DNA of 64,000 nt from Marispirochaeta sp963667435 (GCA_963667435.1 OY763414.1:4278001-4342000); one strand, 5' to 3'. Shown: positions 1 to 9,143, counted from the first letter of the stretch. Translations and numbers: made by a program. Notes: a model not told the origin generated them from the sequence alone.

Positions 1-224
1 GGGCTGAACCTCTAAATGATGCGGTGGAAAACGAAGTGGAGTGTGTTTTCCGGGTTCTGCCGGAAGGACGGGAGGTGCGTGTTTTCACCTACCTGAATCC
101 GGAGGATAGCGAACAGATTCTCAGGGCCCGTGAGACCTGGCGTCCCGGAGATGAGCGGGTTGAAGCGGCGATAAGCTGCGGCGGTGAGGAAATTCTTCTG
201 AAGGCACGGATTCCCGAAGAGTAG
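1..224 (+). CDS. Unidentified protein, C-terminal fragment (cut by left edge)
   Basis: The reading frame that begins at base 3 is open from the window edge to the TAG at 222-224, so at least 74 residues of a longer protein are present and the true start lies outside. The visible part is acidic and soluble, with a core like VFRVLPEGREVRVFTY and an end ILLKARIPEE. I recognise no family or motif. A GTG at 24 could start a 66-residue protein, but it has no convincing Shine-Dalgarno and the frame stays open upstream, so a truncated gene is more likely. Its stop codon directly abuts the stop of the convergent esterase gene (TAG|CTA at 222-227). Confidence 0.5.
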   Translation, partial: AEPLNDAVENEVECVFRVLPEGREVRVFTYLNPEDSEQILRARETWRPGDERVEAAISCGGEEILLKARIPEE

Positions 225-998
225 CTACTCTATTTTAGCCAGCCAGGCAATCAGAGCGTCTGCTACTGTCTGCCTTTCCATACCGTTGAAAACCTGATGT
301 TTGCTTTCGTGCAGGAGCAGGTGATCAATCTTATTACTGCGGCAATTTTTCTGTATATATTTTCCCGACTTCAGGGTTACCATCTCATCCTGCTCCGTCT
401 CAATAATAAAAAGGGGAGCCTCAATGGAGGGCAATTCCCTGAGTACTGTTTTTCTGACCTTCAGAAATTGTGCCACCGAAGAGGGGTACCGGGCAGACCA
501 GTAATGTTCCCTTATATAAAGTTCATCCGGATCATCTGTCTCTTTCTCCTCTATCTGCTCCAGGGGAATCTTTCTGATAAACGGCTGTATGTATGGCGCA
601 AGATGGGCGAAGGGGTTGTTTAGAACAACAGCCGGTGCTGCCGCTGCAATTCCGGGAACATTCCAGCGGGCGCCGATATGCAGAGCGAGGAGCGCTCCCA
701 TGGAAACTCCCACCGGAACCGTTTTCGGATACCGTATGAGCATCTCCATGTAGGCATCTTCCGCCCTTCGAACCCAGTCAACGGCCCGGGATGAAAGAAA
801 ATCAGCGGTAGTGGTTCCATGCCCCGGCAGACGGGGAACACTCACGGAGTATCCTGCCCGGTTAAGAGCTTCTGCCAGAAAATAGTGCTGTCCGGGATAC
901 CCTGTCCAGCCATGGAACAGCAGGACCGCGGTTTTATTATCACCTTCAAGAAAGCGGGGCTGTGCGGACTGAACCAGTGTGGGTGCATCTGTTTTCAT
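225..998 (-). CDS. Alpha/beta hydrolase, carboxylesterase (Est30/monoacylglycerol lipase-like)
   Basis: A 257-residue cytoplasmic serine hydrolase. The oxyanion-hole motif HGWTG is at residues 29-33. The nucleophile elbow GVSMG places Ser99 at the catalytic position, Asp204 in EQDEM fits the acid, and His234 in ESKHQVF completes the triad. No signal peptide is visible. Length and motif spacing match the small thermostable carboxylesterases of the Est30 type, which cleave short- to medium-chain esters; the physiological substrate cannot be read from sequence. The gene is monocistronic and convergent with the truncated gene to its left, with no bases between the two stop codons. A C-C lyase of the MhpC type is less likely given the lid region. 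Confidence 0.85.
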   Translation of the reverse strand: MKTDAPTLVQSAQPRFLEGDNKTAVLLFHGWTGYPGQHYFLAEALNRAGYSVSVPRLPGHGTTTADFLSSRAVDWVRRAEDAYMEMLIRYPKTVPVGVSMGALLALHIGARWNVPGIAAAAPAVVLNNPFAHLAPYIQPFIRKIPLEQIEEKETDDPDELYIREHYWSARYPSSVAQFLKVRKTVLRELPSIEAPLFIIETEQDEMVTLKSGKYIQKNCRSNKIDHLLLHESKHQVFNGMERQTVADALIAWLAKIE

Positions 999-1046
999 TA
1001 AGCTTAAGTATACCTTTAAAGGGCGGTAAAGAAAATCGGGGTGTCA

Positions 1047-1076
1047 TTGCTTTTTTTTGCTCCAACCTGATAGAAT
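1047..1076 (+). promoter_or_regulatory. Candidate sigma-70 promoter of purU
   Basis: A -35-like TTGCTT (1047-1052) and a -10-like TAGAAT (1071-1076) are separated by 18 bases. They lie about 70 bases upstream of the purU start, which is preceded by AAGGAG at 1130-1135. The -10 is one change from consensus; the -35 is moderate. Confidence 0.4.
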
Positions 1077-1145
1077 AGCCGATAGACCGGCGCCGCAAGT
1101 ACCCGTTTTAATGCAGCGCGATATACTCTAAGGAGCTTTTCATCC

Positions 1146-2021
1146 ATGGCAACCAGTCGGCCCAATTCCGGCGATACAGCAACCCTGCTGATAAGCTGCC
1201 CCGACCATCGGGGAATCGTAGCTGAAGTTACACATTTTATTTTTACCTACAACGGAAATATCCTCCATTCAGATCAGCACAACGACGATGAAACCGGTAC
1301 GTTTTTTATGCGTATCGAGTGGGACCTGGTTGATTTCACTATCAAGAAAGATAAGATCCCCCAGGCCTTTGAGGCCATTGCGGAAAAATTCCAGATGCAC
1401 TGGAGAATCGAATTCTCCACCATGGCTGCCAGAACTGCAATCTTTGTCTCAAAATTTGATCATTGCCTCTGGGATCTTATGACCCGATGGAAATCCGGAG
1501 AGCTGGATGCAGAGATTGTCTGCATAGTTTCCAATCATGACGACTGCCGTTCAATTGCCGACTACTTCGGTGTACCTTTTTACCATATCCCGGTTACCAG
1601 GGGTACAAAGGCCGAAGCGGAGGCTGCCCAGTGGGAGGTTATCGACAGGCATCAGGCCGATCTTATTGTGCTTGCACGGTATATGCAGATTCTCAGCAGC
1701 TCCTTTGTTGAACGCTATAAAAACAGAATTATAAATATTCACCACTCCTTTCTGCCGGCTTTCATTGGTGCCAAGCCGTATCATCAGGCTTATTCCCGGG
1801 GTGTGAAGATTATTGGAGCCACAAGCCACTATGTAACGGCAGACCTGGATCAGGGCCCGATAATCGAGCAGGATGTAACCAGAATTTCCCATCGGGATAC
1901 CGTTCAGGACCTGGTTCAGAAGGGTAAAAACCTTGAAAAAATGGTTCTCTCCCGGGCTGTACAGCTGCATGTGGATAACAAAGTGCTTGTGTTCAATAAT
2001 AAAACCGTAATTTTTGATTAA
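1146..2021 (+). CDS. purU: Formyltetrahydrofolate deformylase
   Basis: A 291-residue enzyme that hydrolyses 10-formyl-THF to THF and formate, balancing one-carbon pools and supplying formate. An N-terminal ACT domain (about residues 10-85, starting LLISCPDHRGIVAEV) is followed by a formyltransferase-fold domain. The catalytic stretch NIHHSFLPAF and the GATSHYVTADLDQGPIIEQD segment (about residues 200-245) are intact and the length is typical. The start ATG at 1146 follows AAGGAG by about ten bases. It stands alone, with no neighbour in the purine pathway. The ACT domain in the family senses methionine and glycine; that is family knowledge, not visible here. Confidence 0.95.
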   Translation: MATSRPNSGDTATLLISCPDHRGIVAEVTHFIFTYNGNILHSDQHNDDETGTFFMRIEWDLVDFTIKKDKIPQAFEAIAEKFQMHWRIEFSTMAARTAIFVSKFDHCLWDLMTRWKSGELDAEIVCIVSNHDDCRSIADYFGVPFYHIPVTRGTKAEAEAAQWEVIDRHQADLIVLARYMQILSSSFVERYKNRIINIHHSFLPAFIGAKPYHQAYSRGVKIIGATSHYVTADLDQGPIIEQDVTRISHRDTVQDLVQKGKNLEKMVLSRAVQLHVDNKVLVFNNKTVIFD

Positions 2022-2102
2022 ACCGGTGGAGGGAGATAATCCTTTCCCGAAGCAGATCGATTTACTATATTGTCTGTAAACCAGCTGAATTTTTAATGAT
2101 TA

Positions 2103-2127
2103 CCCCTGTTGTGACAGACAACCGGGG
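2103..2127 (+). repeat. Imperfect palindrome upstream of gpmI
   Basis: CCCC-T-GTTGT-gacag-ACAAC-C-GGGG forms arms of 4+5 bases with one mismatch and a five-base loop. It ends immediately before the first in-frame ATG (2128) and 27 bases before the likely true start (2155). It could be an operator or a leader hairpin. No T-tract follows, so it is not a terminator. Confidence 0.4.
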
Positions 2128-2154
2128 ATGCGAAGAAAAACGGAAGGATATTGT

Positions 2155-3804
2155 ATGGTTAAAGCATTGGCGAAGAATCCAAAGTTCAAAGGCCGTAAAG
2201 GACCTGTTGTACTTATTGTTATGGATGGTGTCGGATACGGTGCCTATGAAGAGGGTGATGCAGTAAAGGCTGCGCTCACTCCCAATCTTGACAGACTGAC
2301 CGCAGAGTGGCCGTCTACCAGGCTGCGGGCTCATGGTACCGCTGTAGGTCTGCCCTCGGACGATGACATGGGTAACAGCGAAGTAGGACATAATGCCATC
2401 GGCTGCGGTCGGGTTTTTGCCCAGGGTGCAAAGTTAGTGGGCAAATCCATAGCAGAAGGTACATTCTTCAAGGGTGATACCTGGAACAAGCTTATTGCCA
2501 ATGTGACAGATAAAACCTCAACCCTTCATTTTCTCGGGCTCTTTTCCGACGGAAATGTCCATTCCAACGTTGCTCACCTGAGGGCTATGCTTGAAAATGC
2601 CCTTGCTCAGGGGGTAAAGAAGGCCAGGATTCATATCCTGCTGGACGGAAGGGATGTGGGCGAAACATCCGCCCTCGAATATATTGATCCCTTTGAGGAG
2701 TTTCTTGCCGGGCTGAATGCCAAAGATGTGGATTTCCGTATTGCTTCCGGCGGAGGTAGAATGCAGATAACCATGGACCGCTACGGTGCTAACTGGTCTA
2801 TGGTTGAAAAGGGGTGGAACACCCACGTGCTGGGCGAGGGCAGACAGTTTGCTTCCGCCCATGAAGCTGTGGAAACACTCAGGGAAGAAACCGGAGCAAT
2901 TGACCAGGATCTACCTCCTTTTATTATCGCTGAGAACGGAACCCCCCTGGGAACAGTGGAAGACGGCGACTCTATGATTTTCTTCAATTTCCGTGGAGAC
3001 CGCGCCCTGGAGATTACCGCCGCTTTTGAAGAGGATGATTTTACCCCCTTCGACCGCAAAAGAAGACCCGTTGTAGAATATGCCGGTATGATGGAGTACG
3101 ACGGAGATCTTCATGTTCCCAAACAGTACCTTGTTCCGCCGCCTTCAATTGACAGAACCATGGGCGAGTATCTCGCTGCCACCGGAGTGATGCAGCTTGC
3201 AATAAGCGAAACACAGAAGTACGGACATGTTACCTACTTTTTCAATGGCAACAGAACCGGAAAATTTGATGAGAAGCTTGAGGATTATATTGAAGTCCCA
3301 TCGGATATTGTTCCCTTTGAAGAGCGCCCCTGGATGCAGACAGCGGTAATTACTGACAGAGTGCTGGAAGCTCTGGAGAGCGGAAAGTATGATTTTATCC
3401 GGCTGAATTTTCCCAATGGAGATATGGTGGGTCATACCGGTATTTTCCCTGCGGTTGTCTGCTCCATGGAAGCCATGGACCTGCAGTTAGGGCGGCTTGA
3501 AAAAGCAGCAAAAAAGGCGGGAGCAACCCTTATTCTCACGGCAGATCACGGTAACTCAGATGATATGTATGAGCACAACAAAGACGGCAGTGTAAAGATA
3601 AAGGAGAACGGTCAGCCCAAGGCCAAGACTTCTCACTCCCTGAACCCTGTTCCCTGTGTCATTGTTGATTTTGACAGCAAGGGGGAATATGCTCCGACTC
3701 TGAAAGAGGGGCTCGGCATCAGCTCTCTTGCGGCAACCTCCATTGAACTTCTGGGCTATACAGCTCCCGAGGACTATGACACCAGTGTTCTTGACTGGAA
3801 ATAA
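2155..3804 (+). CDS. gpmI: 2,3-bisphosphoglycerate-independent phosphoglycerate mutase
   Basis: Interconverts 3- and 2-phosphoglycerate in glycolysis and gluconeogenesis by a phosphoserine route that needs two metal ions, usually manganese. The start VVLIVMDGVGYG carries the first metal-binding Asp, and the DDDMGNSEVGHNAIG segment supplies the nucleophile Ser75. The C-terminal alkaline-phosphatase-like metal sites appear as NFPNGDMVGHTG and LTADHGNSDDM. I prefer the ATG at 2155 (549 residues) over the upstream ATG at 2128: it has GGAAGG seven bases before it and the family consensus begins there. The protein is about 35-40 residues longer than the E. coli enzyme. The 3' end overlaps the possible start of the downstream lipoprotein gene. 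Confidence 0.95.
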   Translation: MVKALAKNPKFKGRKGPVVLIVMDGVGYGAYEEGDAVKAALTPNLDRLTAEWPSTRLRAHGTAVGLPSDDDMGNSEVGHNAIGCGRVFAQGAKLVGKSIAEGTFFKGDTWNKLIANVTDKTSTLHFLGLFSDGNVHSNVAHLRAMLENALAQGVKKARIHILLDGRDVGETSALEYIDPFEEFLAGLNAKDVDFRIASGGGRMQITMDRYGANWSMVEKGWNTHVLGEGRQFASAHEAVETLREETGAIDQDLPPFIIAENGTPLGTVEDGDSMIFFNFRGDRALEITAAFEEDDFTPFDRKRRPVVEYAGMMEYDGDLHVPKQYLVPPPSIDRTMGEYLAATGVMQLAISETQKYGHVTYFFNGNRTGKFDEKLEDYIEVPSDIVPFEERPWMQTAVITDRVLEALESGKYDFIRLNFPNGDMVGHTGIFPAVVCSMEAMDLQLGRLEKAAKKAGATLILTADHGNSDDMYEHNKDGSVKIKENGQPKAKTSHSLNPVPCVIVDFDSKGEYAPTLKEGLGISSLAATSIELLGYTAPEDYDTSVLDWK

Positions 3805-5134
3805 GCGTATTTCAGGTGACATCTGCCGGCGGCCTTCAGGGGCTGCCGGTATTTTTATGCTCCTCCCTGCACTGGTACTGCTGCTGATGGCTTCCTGCAG
3901 CAGTCAGCAGGTACCGATAGAGGTTCCTTCTGAGCCCCGGGATGTTCTTTCGCCTGAAACTTCTGAGAAACCTGTTTATTCGATATATCTGCCTGTGGAA
4001 GATGTAACCATAGCAGAGCTGGAAGAGGGGGCGGTGCCGGGGGGACGTATGCTGGTTATGCGCTTTGACAGACCCGGAGCCTGGTCCATTCAACCGGAAA
4101 GATTCCTGTTGAAGACTGATTCAACACTGCATCTTGTACCGGTTCAGACCTACGGATCTGCGGGACTTACCCGTGCAGATGTGCTGATTGTCCGTTTGGC
4201 GGTGGAACGGCAGCCTGGTTTTCTTGAAGGGGCAGTTGATGAGGATGAATTCTTTACAAGTCAAAGGGAGGATCTTGATCTGCCGGAAGCCCTGGTGTTT
4301 CTCGACCCCTCCCTGCTGGACACATCGCTTTATCTGTCAGTTCCGGAGGGCAGCAGGCTGTTCAGAACCGGAATTACTTCACTGCAGGATGCGGCTCTGC
4401 TGGAACCGGAGCAGATTGACAGTTTAAGTCTGCAGACCCGCCGGGTTGTAGATTCCGTGCTCGAGGCTGGAGCAGCCGGGGGCAGCAGACGGGGATTCCG
4501 CAGCATTGTTCTTATTCCGGGCACTCCGGTAAAACTGCCTGATTATTCCAGGGGGCTCTCTCTTGATCTTTCCATTAACGAGGACGGATTGAGTCTTGGG
4601 GCCGAGGGTATTCACCTGAGTTTCACAGCCGGAAGCGATGGTGAAAATCGGTATTCACATGTCCGAATCGGTGATTTAGGTATTTTCGCCGGCGCTACTC
4701 CACTGCTGGATCCGGGACTCCCTGAGATTACCACCAGCCTGTTTACCTCGACAGTTTTGAAAAAGATCGGTTCCTCCGGCAGTCTTAAGCCTTCTCCGGT
4801 TCTCTGGGAGGGCAGTTTTAATGCATACAGAGATGAACGGAAACGATTTCTCTTCTATCCCGGTATTTTTTCCTATATCCCCGGACAACATCCCGACCTC
4901 AGCGAGAGGGATGTTGCAGTGGTTTCGGGTATGGAGCAGTATGAGCTTGACGGTATGTTGAGAGGCAGATCGCTGATTACGGCTATGCCGAAGATTCACG
5001 GCGGAATCCCCTCGTTTTTTGCTGCATCTCCTTCACCAACAGATCTTGAGATTGCCTACAGGGAAAGCCCTCAGCTGCAGGGAAGACTTGCGGAATTTCT
5101 TTATCAGCCTGCCTTTTTTCTCTGGTTTGACTGA
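3776..5134 (+). CDS. Putative lipoprotein of unknown function
   Basis: I do not recognise the family. The N-terminal region has a hydrophobic core MLLPALVLLLMASC ending in a relaxed spirochaetal lipobox, followed by a Ser/Pro-rich linker. The remaining ~410 residues are acidic and soluble, and predicted to sit outside the cytoplasmic membrane. The start is uncertain. ATG 3776 has GAGG close upstream and would give a basic n-region (NKR, RR) before the core, with coupling to gpmI through a 29-base overlap. ATG 3857 would start right at the hydrophobic core with no positive charge and no clear Shine-Dalgarno. It sits between gpmI and a CYTH gene on the same strand, probably co-transcribed. Confidence 0.7.
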   Translation: MTPVFLTGNKRISGDICRRPSGAAGIFMLLPALVLLLMASCSSQQVPIEVPSEPRDVLSPETSEKPVYSIYLPVEDVTIAELEEGAVPGGRMLVMRFDRPGAWSIQPERFLLKTDSTLHLVPVQTYGSAGLTRADVLIVRLAVERQPGFLEGAVDEDEFFTSQREDLDLPEALVFLDPSLLDTSLYLSVPEGSRLFRTGITSLQDAALLEPEQIDSLSLQTRRVVDSVLEAGAAGGSRRGFRSIVLIPGTPVKLPDYSRGLSLDLSINEDGLSLGAEGIHLSFTAGSDGENRYSHVRIGDLGIFAGATPLLDPGLPEITTSLFTSTVLKKIGSSGSLKPSPVLWEGSFNAYRDERKRFLFYPGIFSYIPGQHPDLSERDVAVVSGMEQYELDGMLRGRSLITAMPKIHGGIPSFFAASPSPTDLEIAYRESPQLQGRLAEFLYQPAFFLWFD

Positions 5135-5169
5135 AAGAAAAGGGTAAAGAACAAAAGAAGGAGTCAAAT

Positions 5170-5721
5170 GTGTCCATGGAGATTGAGCTGAAGGCCTGGG
5201 TGGATGAGCCCTCAGTAGTTGAAGATAGACTACGTGAACTTTTCGGAAAACCTTCGATAATTGAAAAGGACGATACTTATTATGAAGCAGGGGAGGAATT
5301 CCCCCGACTGAAAACAATCCGCTTGCGCCGGAGTGGGGATGAGTGGATCCTTACCTTCAAGGACAAACACCGGGAAGGGGCCCTGGAGATCAACCGTGAG
5401 CATGAAACCACCGTGGGCAGCTTTGAGGTGCTGGATGAACTGCTTCGGCGTTTCGGCTGTACCTTTTTTCTGCGCAAGAAGAAGACCGGATTGAAATTTA
5501 CCGGCAGAGGTCTGATTATAGAATTTGTCGAAGTGGCAGGCCTGGGGAGATTTCTCGAAATAGAGAAGATTGTTTCCGAGGAGGAGGCGGATGCCGGAAC
5601 TGTTAGAGAGGAGATTATGCAGATTTACCGGGAGACCGGCATACCCGAAAGCCGCCTTGAAGGCAGGTACTATTCGGATATGCTGAAAGAAAAGGATCTC
5701 TCCGGAACTGCTGATCGCTGA
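5170..5721 (+). CDS. CYTH-domain protein (class IV adenylate cyclase / triphosphatase-like)
   Basis: A 183-residue CYTH protein. The N-terminal signature ExExK is present as EIELK (residues 4-8), and alternating charged beta strands follow (TIRLRRSGDEWILTFKDK; GLKFTGRGLIIEFVEV; FLEIEKIV). These fill the tunnel that binds triphosphates in the family. Members include CyaB adenylate cyclases, thiamine triphosphatases and inorganic triphosphatases; sequence alone does not separate them. GTG at 5170 is chosen because AAGGAG precedes it by about six bases; ATG at 5176 is an alternative two codons in. Its TGA directly abuts the stop of the convergent membrane-protein gene. Confidence 0.85.
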   Translation: MSMEIELKAWVDEPSVVEDRLRELFGKPSIIEKDDTYYEAGEEFPRLKTIRLRRSGDEWILTFKDKHREGALEINREHETTVGSFEVLDELLRRFGCTFFLRKKKTGLKFTGRGLIIEFVEVAGLGRFLEIEKIVSEEEADAGTVREEIMQIYRETGIPESRLEGRYYSDMLKEKDLSGTADR

Positions 5722-6519
5722 TTATGCTCCCAGCCAGAGCAGGTGGAGCCAGAAAAGGCACAGAGAGGCGAAGAGCAGGAAAAGGTTTGTCGCCGGTGTC
5801 TCTTTCTGCCGGGCAGGATCCTCACGTATGGCAGCCACAGTCCAGAAGCTCAAGAGTAAAGAGCTAATGGCTATCAATACACTGCGGAAGAAGCCCAGGG
5901 GATGGATCATGAAGGGGAGGGCGGCAACGGGAAGCCATGAGAGTAGAATTCCGAACACACCCGCTGTTTTCCGCGCTCCTTTTGTATTCAGCCCGAACAT
6001 GTAGAGCCCAATCAGAGAAAAAAGCAGCATGATTCCGATAAAGGTGGCTCCGGGTGTTCCTCCCGTATAGACGAGAAAGAGGGGCAGATAGAATCCTGCC
6101 ATAGTGAGGAAGAGAAAAATCCCGCGGAACCGGAAAAAGAAATCTCTGGCGGAATGGCTGGGGGTCAGAAAGTTGAAAATGGCACTGAACAGGAAATAGA
6201 GTATAAGAAGGGCTCCTCCCACACTATAACTTGCTACTTCACCGGACCTGCCGGCTATACCTGCCAGGGTTACAAGGATCACCAGGATGGACACAGCTGT
6301 GGCAATACCCACCACATCCAGAATGGCATTTATAAGCTGGTTTGATTCCCGTTTGGGAATCTTATCTTTCTGCTGTTCCCTTTCCCATTTCTGCCGATCA
6401 AAACTGTATTTAAAAGATGCTCCATTTTTCATGCGTGTTTCAAAGCGAATTTTCGAAACATCTTCCGAGTGTTCCATAATCAGGTTGAATATCTGTTTTA
6501 TCTCATCAAGGACCTTCAT
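5722..6519 (-). CDS. Multi-pass membrane protein of unknown function
   Basis: 265 residues. A charged cytoplasmic-type N-terminal segment of about 60 residues precedes roughly seven hydrophobic stretches, including AILDVVGIATAVSILVILV, GALLILYFLFSAIFNFL, FLFLTMAGFYLPLFLVY, FIGIMLLFSLIGLYMFGL and a C-terminal LFLLFASLCLFWLHLLWLG. No catalytic motif is recognisable. It is the last gene of the minus-strand operon that starts with the AAA+ ATPase, twelve bases after the acyltransferase, so an envelope or lipid-related role is possible but only inferred from position. Confidence 0.75.
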   Translation of the reverse strand: MKVLDEIKQIFNLIMEHSEDVSKIRFETRMKNGASFKYSFDRQKWEREQQKDKIPKRESNQLINAILDVVGIATAVSILVILVTLAGIAGRSGEVASYSVGGALLILYFLFSAIFNFLTPSHSARDFFFRFRGIFLFLTMAGFYLPLFLVYTGGTPGATFIGIMLLFSLIGLYMFGLNTKGARKTAGVFGILLSWLPVAALPFMIHPLGFFRSVLIAISSLLLSFWTVAAIREDPARQKETPATNLFLLFASLCLFWLHLLWLGA

Positions 6520-6531
6520 TGTCCCCTCCTT

Positions 6532-7209
6532 TTAGCTCCAGAATTTGTTCTGTTTAATATCATCTATCAGTTCTGAGATTCTCAGCTTAATACGTTCCGT
6601 TATTTCCCCAGCTGCTTTTCTGGTATCCTCCATGTTCCGATACTCTGTAAACTTCATAGGTGTTCCTATATTGGCGTAATAATTTCTGGAAACCACCCTC
6701 AGTTGATGGAAAAGCACTTCGTGGACGGTAACGTCCTTGTCGGTTACGTTCCGCCGTGGAGATATCAGACCGATGGGGACTACGGGTACGGGATACTCAA
6801 GATAAATACGGGCAATACCGGTATAAAAGCGACGCAGTTCCTGCTGGTTGCCTATATCGCCTTCGGGGAAGATATAGACTGATTCCCCTTTCTTCAGGTA
6901 TTCCACGGCTTCGGGAATGACCTTTTTACGATCTTCCTCACCGAAGGCGTTGATCTGTTCTCCCGCCTTCAGCAGTGTTCCCAGGCCGGGAATTCCAAAG
7001 GCCGAACCGATAACCATGTGTACCGGCTCGGGCATAAGAGTTATTACGAATCCCGGATCGGAGGATGAAAAATGGTTGGAACAGTAGATTCTCGGACCTT
7101 CGCGGGGAATGTTCTCTGTGCCCCAAACCCTGAAATCATAAAAAAGGGAAAGATTAAGCCGGGTAATAGCGCGGATAGTGTTGTAAACGATTCTTTTCCA
7201 GAACTTCAT
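6532..7209 (-). CDS. 1-acyl-sn-glycerol-3-phosphate acyltransferase family protein
   Basis: A 225-residue PlsC/LPLAT-fold acyltransferase. Block I NH-x4-D is at residues 45-51 (NHFSSSD), and block III FPEG is at 114-117. Together they form the catalytic His-Asp dyad and the glycerophosphate site. The family transfers an acyl chain from acyl-ACP or acyl-CoA to lysophosphatidate at the inner face of the cytoplasmic membrane. Length is normal for PlsC. It could equally acylate another lysolipid. It lies six bases from the metallo-hydrolase gene in the same operon. Confidence 0.88.
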   Translation of the reverse strand: MKFWKRIVYNTIRAITRLNLSLFYDFRVWGTENIPREGPRIYCSNHFSSSDPGFVITLMPEPVHMVIGSAFGIPGLGTLLKAGEQINAFGEEDRKKVIPEAVEYLKKGESVYIFPEGDIGNQQELRRFYTGIARIYLEYPVPVVPIGLISPRRNVTDKDVTVHEVLFHQLRVVSRNYYANIGTPMKFTEYRNMEDTRKAAGEITERIKLRISELIDDIKQNKFWS

Positions 7210-7215
7210 CCGTTA

Positions 7216-8064
7216 TCAGAATATATAATGGTGCCACTGTTTTGCCAGGCTGTGAAAGCCCATTTTCCCGATATCCGCCTCTTTATCCTTCCAGTTATCT
7301 CCATAATGGGTAAGAATCATCCGCTCTTTGACATTCTTCGGCAATGTGGCAAGCTCATCCAGACCTGCATGCACGCCGCCGGTAAAGAACTGGCAGTCAT
7401 GGAATATATATTCCAGGTCAAAGTTCTCGGTAAAACTTGCAATCAGCTCCGGATCAAAGCGGGTGTCAGAGGTGAACATTATCCGGTTGTCGATGACAAC
7501 GCCACAGCTCCAGAATGAACCCTGCCAGCTTCCTGTCATATCAGGGATATGCATTGTTCTGAACATCTTCAGATTTATGGAGCCCACATTTGCTTCGTGA
7601 GTTTCTCTGGGATAAGAGGGTAGCCATACAGGTCTGATAATATCCCAGAGGTCTCCGAATGCCAGATCAGCACCGCCTTTTTCCTCGTTATAGGCGGTTC
7701 CCCCCCGAAGGGAAAGATCCCATAGAAGATGCTGGTAGGTGGGATTGATCACTATGGTGGGTTTCTGCCTGGTTACATAGCGGTTCAGCAGCATTACCTC
7801 TTCCAGCCCGCCTATGTGGTCGGCATGGGAGTGGGTGATAAAAAAATTACGTATATCTGTTGTTGCCAGCCCGAGATCATAGAGTGCCTGGGGTGCTTTT
7901 GTTCCGCAATCAATAAGAATATGATCTTCTCCCTTAATAATAAGCAGGTTGGTCTGGTAGTGGAGTTTGGAGAAAGCGCTTCCCACTCCCAGCCAGAAAA
8001 GACTTAATTCCCCGTCATTGGTAAGCTTCAGCCCGTCTTTTACAGACTGCTTTACAATCTTCAT
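7216..8064 (-). CDS. Metallo-beta-lactamase-fold hydrolase
   Basis: 282 residues with the signature THSHADHIGG, giving His78, His80, Asp82 and His83 as ligands of a dinuclear metal site. Further His/Asp residues later in the chain (DMTGSW, FTSDTRFD, FHDCQFF, LTHYG) fit the remaining ligands. The arrangement resembles the ribonuclease Z / cAMP-phosphodiesterase branch rather than glyoxalase II, but no family-specific exosite is obvious. It is cytoplasmic (no signal peptide). It is tightly spaced with galM (nine bases) and the acyltransferase (six bases). The substrate is unknown. Confidence 0.85.
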   Translation of the reverse strand: MKIVKQSVKDGLKLTNDGELSLFWLGVGSAFSKLHYQTNLLIIKGEDHILIDCGTKAPQALYDLGLATTDIRNFFITHSHADHIGGLEEVMLLNRYVTRQKPTIVINPTYQHLLWDLSLRGGTAYNEEKGGADLAFGDLWDIIRPVWLPSYPRETHEANVGSINLKMFRTMHIPDMTGSWQGSFWSCGVVIDNRIMFTSDTRFDPELIASFTENFDLEYIFHDCQFFTGGVHAGLDELATLPKNVKERMILTHYGDNWKDKEADIGKMGFHSLAKQWHHYIF

Positions 8065-8073
8065 GGATTTTCC

Positions 8074-9117
8074 TTATTTGATCACCGAGAAATGGTGGAC
8101 CGTTTTTTCAGAGTACATTTCCCCGGGCCGCAATACCGCTGAAGGGAAATCCGGTTTGTTGGGAGCATCCGGAAATGCTTCGGTTTCTAGACAGAGGGCG
8201 GAATGTTTTGCTGCAGCTGTCTCCCCACGGCAGATTACAGAACCGTCGAGGAAATTTCCAGTATAAAACTGAATTCCCGGCTGTGTGCCGTAAACCTTCA
8301 TTACCCGTCCGCTGACAGGAGAGTAAACCTCAGCTGCAAGGGAGGGTTCATCTTTCTCTGTCTGCTGTACAATAAAACAGTGGTCGTAGCCTCCGGGCAT
8401 TGCGAGATCTTTTCCGACAACTTTGCGACTGGTGAAATCGAAGGGAGTTCCCTGTACCGGAATAATCCTTCCGGTGGGAATTGCTCCGTCGTCAACCTCC
8501 AGGTAACTGTCAGCATGAAGAACAAGCTCGTGGTCCAGTATATATGTTTTTCCCCCGGAACCGTCCAGATTCCAGTAGGTATGGTTGGTCATATTGATCA
8601 CTGTGGGAGCATCACAGGCTGCCTCATAGCTGATGGTAAGTTCGTTATCCACGGAGAGTGCGAAGGTAACCGTTATATCAAGATTGCCCGGGTACCCCTC
8701 TTCTCCGTCACTGCTGGTGCGGGAGAACTTTACCCCCGCCTCCCGGTCATTTTGGAAGGGGAATCCGTCCCATACAAACTTTTCAAAGTTCTGTACCCCG
8801 CCATGAAGATGGTTGGGGCCGTTGTTTGCAAGGAGGGGGTACTCTCGTCCGTCCAGGGTAAATGATGCCCCGCCGATGCGGTTGGCAAAACGGCCTATTG
8901 TCCCGCCGAAATGAGGATGCTTCCCTGTCCAGCCGGATAATTCATCAAACCCGAGGGTGAGTTCTTCCATGTTCCCCCTGCGGTCAACACTCTTTACCGA
9001 ACTGAGGGTTGCACCCCAGGAAAGGGCCTGGAATGAAACTGATCCGTTGTCCACAGAGAATGCATCAATTTTATCACCCCTTTCGGTTGTACCGTAGGGA
9101 ATCCTTTCAAGCTTCAT
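8074..9117 (-). CDS. galM: Aldose 1-epimerase (mutarotase)
   Basis: 347 residues, the usual length. The enzyme interconverts alpha and beta anomers of galactose, glucose and related aldoses. Substrate-binding His103/His105 in NHLHGG, catalytic His179 in NMTNHTYWNL, and catalytic Glu311 in CLETEAFPD are all present. GRFANRIGG and the VDDGAIPTG segment are also typical. RBS AGGAGAAA lies just before the ATG. No galK/galT/galE neighbours are seen, so it probably serves general sugar metabolism. It is second in the operon, 26 bases after the AAA+ gene. Confidence 0.95.
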   Translation of the reverse strand: MKLERIPYGTTERGDKIDAFSVDNGSVSFQALSWGATLSSVKSVDRRGNMEELTLGFDELSGWTGKHPHFGGTIGRFANRIGGASFTLDGREYPLLANNGPNHLHGGVQNFEKFVWDGFPFQNDREAGVKFSRTSSDGEEGYPGNLDITVTFALSVDNELTISYEAACDAPTVINMTNHTYWNLDGSGGKTYILDHELVLHADSYLEVDDGAIPTGRIIPVQGTPFDFTSRKVVGKDLAMPGGYDHCFIVQQTEKDEPSLAAEVYSPVSGRVMKVYGTQPGIQFYTGNFLDGSVICRGETAAAKHSALCLETEAFPDAPNKPDFPSAVLRPGEMYSEKTVHHFSVIK

Positions 9118-9143
9118 ATTTTCTCCTTCAAACAGGCAATGTA

